6,308 nucleotides of DNA, from NCBI GenBank assembly GCA_013002105.1, contig JABDKS010000507.1:1-6308 (forward strand), written 5' to 3'. Position 1 is the first letter of the stretch. Every line of letters starts with the position of its first letter. Both the position numbers and the translations under genes were made by a program. This stretch comes from Pirellulaceae bacterium (GTDB lineage Bacteria > Planctomycetota > Planctomycetia > Pirellulales > Pirellulaceae). The notes below the pieces were generated by a model. The model was given only the letters and a program-made list of their open reading frames with translations, ran no database searches and was not told the DNA's origin. Shown piece after piece: positions 1-3,844 of this stretch.

Positions 1-1
1 G

Positions 2-220
2 CTGAGTGAGAACCTGACAAGCGATTCGCCGTCAGTGTCATTCACCGTGATGGTAAACGACTCTACGTCGTCGATCCACCATCTGACTGCCGCACTCTTC
101 AGCAGCACCACAACGAACCAGATCAAGCCGACCGAGATTCAACTGGGCGAACCCCAGAAAGGATTGACGTGCAATGCAAAGTCACAGTTCCGCACAAAGT
201 TGCTTGGCCGACGGAGGTGA
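2..220 (+). CDS. Doubtful partial frame, faint PemK/MazF-like C-terminus
   Basis: This frame is open from the left edge to a TGA at 218-220, 72 residues, so any real gene begins outside the window. An internal GTG at 35 is the only start-like codon noted and has no convincing ribosome binding site. The part around 110-215 reads TTT, then PTEIQLG, then KGL, and ends in LLGRRR. This order loosely recalls the C-terminal half of PemK/MazF endoribonuclease toxins, where PTEV-x-LG-x-x-x-GL is followed by a conserved Asn segment and LGRR. About six residues of that later segment would be missing, and the usual C-terminal helix after LGRR is absent. It could be a decayed toxin remnant, the end of an unrelated protein, or a chance open frame. 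No antitoxin partner is visible. The toxin reading is inference from a short pattern. Confidence 0.25.
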   Translation: MSENLTSDSPSVSFTVMVNDSTSSIHHLTAALFSSTTTNQIKPTEIQLGEPQKGLTCNAKSQFRTKLLGRRR

Positions 221-343
221 CGCAGTGATCCGACGACACAGCACAACGCTTTTCCAACTGTACGAGAATTAAATATCGACCTGACAACATGCGATCATCA
301 AGATATCGAATTCGTTTCGTGCCGTTGAGGATTGGCGTTGGGA
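221..343. other. Short gap with no recognisable feature
   Basis: This gap lies between the end of the doubtful left-edge frame and the stop codon of the minus-strand GGPLDG gene. I see no convincing hairpin followed by a T-run that would terminate transcription from either side, and no RNA gene. If the left-edge frame is not real, the featureless stretch runs from base 1 to 343. Confidence 0.4.
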
Positions 344-676
344 TCACGATGATGTCGTTGGGAGATGCCGGATGGCCAGGACGCAACTGCCTTTCAAATC
401 ATCGACTTCGACCATGCAGCTATTGACGTAGCGATACCTCGCTTGCTGATGGATTCGGCTCTCCAACTCGTAAACCGCTAGCGGCGCTCGGACCTGATGC
501 CGGCTGGGTCGCTGAACTCCGAACGAACCCGACGCGATCGGATGAAGTGGCTCATTGGAGCCTTCTGGAATCGTGATCACACCCAGGAAGGGTTCCAGAC
601 CAGGTGTCATGAATTGCCGATGCCCATCCAACGGGCCACCGTAAAAGTCGACTCTCCACGCGCTGTAACCTGACAT
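344..676 (-). CDS. Hypothetical protein with GGPLDG motif, 110 aa
   Basis: This is a small soluble protein with no signal peptide or membrane segment. The N-terminus has W7, then FYGGPLDG at residues 11-18, a Pro/Gly-rich middle, AVYELESR at 67-74 and RYRYV at 80-84. Short proteins with an N-terminal GGPLDG turn followed by a Y-x-L/Y-R-Y strand pattern occur widely as hypotheticals in phages and bacteria; I know no function for them. The ATG start is well supported by GGGAGGG on the minus strand at 682-688, five bases upstream, one of the best Shine-Dalgarno sites in the window. It lies 121 bases downstream of the sigma factor gene in the same orientation with no clear terminator between them, so co-transcription is possible. 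The own strong ribosome site and the gap also allow independent expression. The gene is probably real; its role is unknown. Confidence 0.7.
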   Translation of the reverse strand: MSGYSAWRVDFYGGPLDGHRQFMTPGLEPFLGVITIPEGSNEPLHPIASGSFGVQRPSRHQVRAPLAVYELESRIHQQARYRYVNSCMVEVDDLKGSCVLAIRHLPTTSS

Positions 677-681
677 GATAT

Positions 682-688
682 CCCTCCC
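682..688 (-). promoter_or_regulatory. Strong Shine-Dalgarno site of the GGPLDG gene
   Basis: The minus strand reads GGGAGGG here, followed by ATATC and the ATG at 674-676. It matches the anti-Shine-Dalgarno sequence closely at normal spacing and decides the start of the 110-residue gene. Confidence 0.7.
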
Positions 689-797
689 GCCTGACCAAAA
701 GGATGATGGTTAAAGTTTCCAGCTTGTCGATATTGCAAGCCGCGTGCCAAACATTTTTGATCAATGAAGACGGCCACGAATTCTGATCGCAAATTGG

Positions 798-1400
798 TTA
801 CGTCAGGGCAACGCATGACTGGATAGCTTGCACGACGTGTCGCAGTTCTGATCGAGCACGACTCAGTCGGCTCCGAACTGTACCGGGTGTCAGTCCAAGG
901 ACATCACCGATTTCTTTGTACGCTAGATCGTCCAATTCTCGCAGCACGAGCACGGCCCGGTGCTCATCTGACAGTTCATCTAACGCACGGTGCACCAAGC
1001 GAATGTTTTCTTCGCGCAATAGCCCATCAGCAACACCCGCCGCATCACCATCTGCGACTTCCCAACCGTAGTCGTCAACGTGCTGATCCAATGAAACACT
1101 GGGCTTCTTCTTTCGATGGCCGCTGATCGCCGCGTTAAACGCGATCCGATACAGCCACGTGGAAAACTTGCTATTGCCATCGAACGAATCAATTCTCGTA
1201 AACGCGCGGACGAACGCTTCCTGCACCGCCTCTTCGGCGTCTTGCGGACAGCCCAGCAGTCGTAACATTGATCGAAATAACATCTCCTGGTTGCAATCCA
1301 CCAATCGGGCAAATGCCCGCTCGTCCCCGTCTATCGCACGATCGATTAACTCAGGATCGTCGCAGTGTACAGATTCGGAGTCATCGCAATCGTCATTCAT
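798..1400 (-). CDS. ECF-type RNA polymerase sigma-70 factor
   Basis: This 200-residue protein has the two-domain layout of extracytoplasmic-function sigma factors, which bind core RNA polymerase and direct it to a specific promoter set. Region 2 spans about residues 17-99, with the core-binding helix DAEEAVQEAFVRAF at 54-67 and the -10-recognising FSTWLYRIAFNAA stretch at 79-91. An acidic linker of about 35 residues follows. Region 4 covers about 136-189, with the -35-binding helix-turn-helix in YKEIGDVLGLTPGTVRSRLSRA split between 161 and 182. I chose the ATG at 1398-1400 because the family begins just before the D/E-L-I-x-x-A segment. A GTG at 1467-1469 would add 23 hydrophobic residues not typical of the family. 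Upstream there is only an A-rich stretch, not a strong ribosome site. No zinc-finger anti-sigma gene follows, which is unusual for ECF factors but common in Planctomycetes. Divergent from the CsbD/DUF883-like gene. Confidence 0.93.
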   Translation of the reverse strand: MNDDCDDSESVHCDDPELIDRAIDGDERAFARLVDCNQEMLFRSMLRLLGCPQDAEEAVQEAFVRAFTRIDSFDGNSKFSTWLYRIAFNAAISGHRKKKPSVSLDQHVDDYGWEVADGDAAGVADGLLREENIRLVHRALDELSDEHRAVLVLRELDDLAYKEIGDVLGLTPGTVRSRLSRARSELRHVVQAIQSCVALT

Positions 1401-1409
1401 CTTTTTTGA

Positions 1410-1420
1410 TACCAGTGGTA
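1410..1420. promoter_or_regulatory. 11-base palindrome just upstream of the sigma factor start
   Basis: TACCA-G-TGGTA forms perfect five-base arms around one central base, 10 bases before the sigma factor ATG. It could be an operator or a small hairpin near the ribosome binding region. The arms are short enough that chance is possible. Confidence 0.3.
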
Positions 1421-1491
1421 CGTAGCGGTCGAACAGGTAGATCAAGAAAACTAGGTCAAGGAAACGCACAGAAATGCAAAATGCATGCCGT

Positions 1492-1527
1492 AGGCAATGA
1501 CCAGGCCGAAGGCAATGACCAGGCGAA
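1492..1527. repeat. Tandem 18-base direct repeat
   Basis: Two adjacent 18-base units, 1492-1509 and 1510-1527, share their first 15 bases (AGGCAATGACCAGGC) exactly and differ only near the end. The core GCAATGACC appears a third time at 1546-1554. The repeat lies in the divergent promoter region. It could be a slippage duplication or a set of repeated protein-binding sites. Confidence 0.75.
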
Positions 1528-1679
1528 TTGGATTCCCACGACCGAGCAATGACCGATAGGACCGCGCCCGCGACCCGTCGCCGCGAAAGAGTCCGCGAAC
1601 GAGGAGGACAGCCAACTTTTGATCCTTGCAGCGGTTTGATCCTCCCAGTGGCACGTCGGTTGCATTAACTCGAAATGCC

Positions 1680-1693
1680 CTGGCAGATGCCAG
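1680..1693. promoter_or_regulatory. CTGGCA-GA-TGCCAG inverted repeat, possible operator
   Basis: Perfect six-base arms flank a two-base centre, with the midpoint about 63 bases upstream of the ATG at 1750. This position suits a transcription-factor site for the CsbD/DUF883-like gene. The bound protein is unknown. Confidence 0.35.
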
Positions 1694-1749
1694 CCAACCA
1701 TTGACCTGAACAGCCACTTAGCCGTTCGCAATCAAAGTAGGTAATAACA

Positions 1750-2229
1750 ATGACACAGACACAAAATCTCCATCTTTCCGCGGCAAATCACGACCTGCGA
1801 GACGATCAAACCACCGACGAAGGCAATTGGGATCATGTTCGTCAAGCGATCGCCGATAAGTGGCCGCATATCAATCAAGCTGAACTCCAATCGGTCGAAT
1901 CGAATCCGCAGGCATTGGCTGATTTCGTGAGCCCGAGAGTGGACGCCAGCCGCGACGAAGTCGAATCACTGATTGCCCAGCACCATGACCAATGGACGTT
2001 GGAGAACGCAAAGCAGATCGCCAGCGAACAGTACGAACGCACAACGGAGGCCATCGGCCAAGCCTACCGCCGTGCCGAGCAAACCGTGCGCGAACGACCA
2101 GCCGAAGCAAGTGCGGTTGCATTCATCTCCGGGATTATCGTGGGAGCTCTAGCGACCTCGCTTCTGATGACGTCACGGCCACAACCCACCATGTGGGACA
2201 ACGTTCGCAACAGTTATCGTCGCGGTTAG
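1750..2229 (+). CDS. CsbD/DUF883-like membrane-anchored stress protein
   Basis: This 159-residue protein has two recognisable parts. Residues 27-81 resemble the CsbD-like fold: W27-D-H-V, then AIADKWPHI at 33-41, an acidic E-L-Q-S-V-E segment and R-D-E-V-E-S-L-I, matching the family's W-x-x-V ... KW ... L pattern. CsbD is a general-stress protein of unsettled biochemistry. Residues 85-145 resemble DUF883/ElaB/YqjD proteins: an amphipathic, coiled-coil-prone helix, then VRERPAEA at 113-120 leading into one membrane segment (about 121-140, with G-I-I-V-G-A-L). E. coli ElaB and YqjD are inner-membrane, ribosome-associated stationary-phase proteins. The polar N-terminus is probably cytoplasmic. 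The ATG is preceded by AGTAGG about eight bases upstream. The cupin follows after about 69 bases in the same direction, and the sigma factor is divergent. Family assignment is by pattern; regulation by the sigma factor is inference. Confidence 0.82.
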   Translation: MTQTQNLHLSAANHDLRDDQTTDEGNWDHVRQAIADKWPHINQAELQSVESNPQALADFVSPRVDASRDEVESLIAQHHDQWTLENAKQIASEQYERTTEAIGQAYRRAEQTVRERPAEASAVAFISGIIVGALATSLLMTSRPQPTMWDNVRNSYRRG

Positions 2230-2298
2230 TCAAGAACTGCGGCAGCACCCATCGGGGCAATCAGTCGCAGTGAACATCAATCGTGGACCTTGTCGAGC

Positions 2299-2664
2299 AT
2301 GTCAACGGAGACTTTGAACTTGGATATTCCGCAAATCGTTTCAAACAAGGATGCTCCGACTGGAGAGCTGGGTCAGCAATATCTGGCGACCGGTAAGGCT
2401 GTTGCCCTACGTCGATGGGATGAACAACCTGGTCAGGAGTGTGAACCGAGCAGTCGTCATTACGAGACGGTAGGTTACGTGGTGAGCGGCCAACTGGAAG
2501 TTGAAATCGACGGCCAGCGTGCGACACTTGGTCCGGGAGACTCCTGGCTGGTACCGGCAGAAACCTGTCATCGCTATCGTGTGATCAAGCCATTGGTTGC
2601 GATCGAAGCGACCAGTCCGCCCGCACGATTCGCCGACCGCGATCTGCCGCTCACAGATCAGTGA
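2299..2664 (+). CDS. Small single-domain cupin protein
   Basis: This 121-residue protein is a one-barrel cupin. Motif 1 is RHYETVGYVVSG at residues 53-64, followed by the LEVEIDGQ strand. Motif 2 is GPGDSWLVPAETCH at 78-91, fitting G-D-x4-P-x-x-x-x-H. Of the usual metal ligands H54, E56 and H91 are visible, but the classical H-x-H-x(3-4)-E spacing is altered, with Thr at the canonical Glu position, so metal binding is uncertain. The ending VAIEATSPPAR (100-110) is shared with a common unnamed bacterial subfamily built on YETVGYV and PGDSW-x-VP. I know no established reaction for it. The ATG at 2299 is preferred over an in-frame TTG at 2290, which adds only three residues; no strong ribosome site precedes either. 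It lies about 69 bases after the CsbD/DUF883-like gene with no terminator between them, so the two are probably one operon. Confidence 0.85.
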   Translation: MSTETLNLDIPQIVSNKDAPTGELGQQYLATGKAVALRRWDEQPGQECEPSSRHYETVGYVVSGQLEVEIDGQRATLGPGDSWLVPAETCHRYRVIKPLVAIEATSPPARFADRDLPLTDQ

Positions 2665-2826
2665 GGCCGTGACCGATCGGTTCCAGGCCGACTACACCGT
2701 CGCAATGCAGAACGATAGATCGGAAACTCTTCCTCTGCCGAAATATCCGCTGATGGACCCTGCTTGGTTGTCGGTCGACCTGAATTCTTATCGTCCAATT
2801 CTAGGTCGATCCGCTAGCCCTTCGGA

Positions 2827-3075
2827 TCAGCGGTGCCGCTGGCCCATCGTCGCGTCGGGATGACCTGGCCCGGGCGGTTTTGGCCGTGGCGGTGCCGACA
2901 AAGGATCTTCCGGTTTGGGTTGGCCGGGGGGATTTCCGGGCTGTGGCGTTGCCCGTTCGGGTGACGTGCGTTCCGGTGGTGGAAGCTCAAGGCCCGGTTC
3001 ATTGTGGTCGGGATGGCTGGCGTCGACGACCGTTGCTGCATCGCGTCGCGCATGAAAACTCGGGCTGGTCGCCAC
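2827..3075 (-). CDS. Possible small proline-rich hypothetical protein
   Basis: This 82-residue frame begins at a GTG and has no clear ribosome binding site. From about residue 32 onward it is extremely rich in Pro with Glu, Gln, Gly and Arg, for example LPPPERTSPERATPQPGNPP, and carries no hydrophobic core, membrane segment or cysteine. Similar short, disordered, proline-rich open frames occur near stress genes in Gram-negative bacteria, but I cannot name a family. Third-position base use is mixed and not unlike the neighbours, and acidic residues are spread in a protein-like way, which favours this frame over the overlapping 2814-3053 (minus) and 2880-3083 (plus) frames. It could equally be a GC-rich non-coding stretch. 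It lies downstream of the DUF1328 terminator, so it would need its own promoter. Confidence 0.3.
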   Translation of the reverse strand: MATSPSFHARRDAATVVDASHPDHNEPGLELPPPERTSPERATPQPGNPPGQPKPEDPLSAPPRPKPPGPGHPDATMGQRHR

Positions 3076-3126
3076 CGGTGTGATATACCAAACCCGTAAA
3101 TGGTTTATGGATTATGCCTGCGCATG

Positions 3127-3190
3127 AAAAAACGACACCGCCTTTGCAGCAGGCTCCAACGAAGCGCCGAGCGTGCAGAAGCGAGTGTCG
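3127..3190 (-). terminator. Rho-independent terminator of the DUF1328 gene
   Basis: Read on the minus strand, the transcript passes the DUF1328 stop at 3208, then enters a long imperfect hairpin. Outer arms CGACAC (3133-3138) and GTGTCG (3185-3190) pair fully; after one bulged base the stem continues through CGC/GCG and, with one mismatch and one wobble, TTTGCA/TGCAGA. Directly after the stem comes a run of six T on the minus strand (3127-3132). Stem, T-run and position 17 bases past the stop codon make this the clearest terminator in the window. Confidence 0.88.
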
Positions 3191-3207
3191 TGGATTGATT
3201 CGGATCG

Positions 3208-3375
3208 TTAGGCGACCGGTCGACTTCGTCCAAAGAACAGACTGATGACGAACAGCACCAGAAACACGAAAAACAAGATTTTTGCGATTCCCGTTGCAGC
3301 ACCTGCGACGCCGGTGAACCCCAACGCCAATGCGATCAACGCGATAATCAGAAAGGTTAGAGCCCAGCCCAACAT
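3208..3375 (-). CDS. DUF1328 / UPF0391 small membrane protein
   Basis: This 55-residue protein consists of two membrane helices: about residues 4-24, with [15 protein letters not shown] at 6-20, and about 31-48, with [17 protein letters not shown]. They are joined by a short [12 protein letters not shown] turn, and a basic tail SRPVA follows. This is the full length and pattern of the DUF1328 (YtjA/UPF0391) family of inner-membrane proteins, often found near stress or envelope genes; no biochemical function is established. The ATG at 3373-3375 is preferred over an upstream in-frame ATG at 3388-3390, because GGGAG on the minus strand at 3384-3388 sits eight bases before it and would be buried by the earlier start. 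The same frame stays open far upstream to 3768, but that part is not protein-like. A strong terminator follows. The gene appears monocistronic, convergent with the cupin and divergent from the large cytochrome-like gene. Confidence 0.9.
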   Translation of the reverse strand: MLGWALTFLIIALIALALGFTGVAGAATGIAKILFFVFLVLFVISLFFGRSRPVA

Positions 3376-3430
3376 GATCTTTACTCCCATTAAGTTGTGA
3401 AAAACCGAGCAACGATGTGCTGCCCGGTTA

Positions 3431-3459
3431 CCGATATCTAGATGCATTTGGCGTGCCAA
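3431..3459 (-). promoter_or_regulatory. Candidate promoter/operator of the DUF1328 gene
   Basis: On the minus strand TTGGCA (3454-3459) matches five of six bases of a sigma-70 -35 box. A weak TATCGG (3431-3436) lies 17 bases on, about 56 bases before the ATG. The -35 candidate overlaps an inverted repeat TTGGC-GT-GCCAA at 3448-3459, a possible operator. The poor -10 box makes this only a candidate. Confidence 0.25.
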
Positions 3460-3533
3460 TTGATGATGGCAGACACGACATTCCGGCGGACCCCCACCCC
3501 CAGCGATTTTGGTTGACAGTGCTCGATCCCGAT

Positions 3534-3543
3534 GTCTCGAGAC
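3534..3543. promoter_or_regulatory. GTCTCGAGAC palindrome
   Basis: This perfect ten-base palindrome is centred 23 bases after a consensus TTGACA (3513-3518). The same GAGAC half-site recurs at 3740-3744 and 3833-3837 in the approach to the large gene, which suggests a repeated binding site, though short motifs can recur by chance. Confidence 0.3.
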
Positions 3544-3671
3544 GGCGAAAGCGGTATGGTTTGGGAGCGTTACGCAACAGGTCTTTTCCGAGACGCTGCG
3601 GTCACCCCCACCACGACGCAACCCGGCTCTATTTCGTTGACGTTTTTTGGTCCTCCCACTAGGATGAAAGA

Positions 3672-3693
3672 CCCCTTCCCCATGCTCCCCCCC
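3672..3693 (-). other. G-quadruplex-like motif on the minus strand
   Basis: The plus strand has C-runs of 4, 4 and 7 separated by TT and ATGCT. On the minus strand the run of seven G can be split into two tracts of three, giving four tracts with loops of 1, 5 and 2 bases, which fits the usual G3+N1-7 pattern. Whether it folds is unknown. Confidence 0.35.
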
Positions 3694-3730
3694 AATCGTG
3701 TGCTCGCCTACCGCGACCCCGCACGACTTG

Positions 3731-3768
3731 GTGACGAGTGAGACTTTGTGTGTCTCATGGGACGTCAC
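3731..3768. promoter_or_regulatory. Extended hairpin, GTGACG/CGTCAC and TGAGAC/GTCTCA
   Basis: The outer arms GTGACG (3731-3736) and CGTCAC (3763-3768) and the inner arms TGAGAC (3739-3744) and GTCTCA (3752-3757) form a two-part stem with a seven-base loop and an asymmetric internal bulge. Only four T follow on the plus strand, so it is a weak terminator candidate at best. It overlaps the ATG at 3757 and lies upstream of the large gene, so it may be an operator or a 5' leader structure. Confidence 0.4.
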
Positions 3769-3810
3769 TTTTGGATTCGGGCATCACTACTTTTGGTTTC
3801 GGGCATCACT
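3767..3810. repeat. 22-base tandem duplication upstream of the large gene
   Basis: Units 3767-3788 and 3789-3810 are adjacent and differ at one base only (A versus T at unit position 9). Each ends in CGGGCATCACT. Because 22 is not a multiple of three, the second copy shifts the reading frame. With one copy removed, the ATG at 3757 would read without a stop into the large gene's frame; with two copies it ends at the TGA at 3832-3834 after 25 codons. Confidence 0.9.
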
Positions 3811-3844
3811 CTTGGCATCGCAACCACTCTCTGAGACGCCCACG

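Larger units (their letters stand above)
1401..1749. other. Divergent intergenic region, sigma factor / CsbD-like gene
   Basis: This 349-base region must hold the promoters of both the sigma factor (leftward) and the CsbD/DUF883-like gene (rightward). It contains a palindrome next to the sigma start, an 18-base tandem repeat with a third GCAATGACC copy, and a CTGGCA-TGCCAG inverted repeat. TTGACCT occurs in both directions, at 1453-1459 (minus) and 1701-1707 (plus), each followed 16-18 bases later by GTTCG. I see no clear sigma-70 -10 box for either gene. An 88-codon minus-strand frame at 1451-1717 has no good start and is not called. Confidence 0.6.
2665..3207. other. Long spacer between convergent cupin and DUF1328 genes
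   Basis: This 543-base spacer lies between two convergent genes. Just after the cupin stop it has a ten-base palindrome ACCGATCGGT (2672-2681), and CTCAC/GTGAG arms (2650-2654, 2661-2665) span the stop itself; neither has a T-run. A six-base-arm inverted repeat GATCCG/CGGATC lies at 2808-2828. The GC-rich block 2827-3075 holds a doubtful proline-rich minus-strand frame, and the right end has a strong minus-strand terminator. No further gene is recognisable. Confidence 0.55.
3376..3844. other. Divergent intergenic region with many repeats
   Basis: This 469-base region separates the DUF1328 gene (leftward) from the large exported protein (rightward). No protein-like frame was recognised. It contains a TTGGC/GCCAA inverted repeat, a perfect TTGACA at 3513-3518 with the palindrome GTCTCGAGAC where a -10 box would lie, a C-rich stretch with quadruplex potential on the minus strand, a GAGAC/GTCTC hairpin and a 22-base tandem duplication. 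These are listed separately. Confidence 0.6.

Noticed and set aside
123..386. 87-codon minus-strand frame at the left end
   Set aside because: It overlaps the end of the better supported GGPLDG gene and lacks a ribosome site or any recognisable motif.
887..1425. Plus-strand frames across the sigma factor gene
   Set aside because: They are antisense to a certain ECF sigma gene and show no motif.
1401..1469. GTG start for the sigma factor, adding 23 residues
   Set aside because: The added residues are hydrophobic and outside the family's usual N-terminus; the ATG at 1400 gives a normal-length ECF factor.
1451..1717. 88-codon minus-strand frame with a hydrophobic C-terminal stretch
   Set aside because: It starts at a GTG without a ribosome site, the hydrophobic part is produced by the 18-base repeat, and it covers the divergent promoter region.
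2650..2665. Hairpin over the cupin stop codon as a terminator
   Set aside because: The arms are only five bases and no T-run follows, so it does not qualify as an intrinsic terminator.
2999..3412. 137-codon minus-strand frame over the DUF1328 gene and its terminator
   Set aside because: It overlaps a certain gene in another frame and reads through a strong terminator, with no recognisable domain.
3417..3741. Plus-strand frames of 81 and 69 codons in the divergent region
   Set aside because: No family resemblance, no ribosome sites, and they overlap each other and several inverted repeats.
3376..3768. Long N-terminal extension of the DUF1328 frame (186 residues in total)
   Set aside because: The 55-residue part matches the full DUF1328 length and has its own ribosome site. 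The extension is Arg/His/Cys-rich, not protein-like, and overlaps regulatory repeats.
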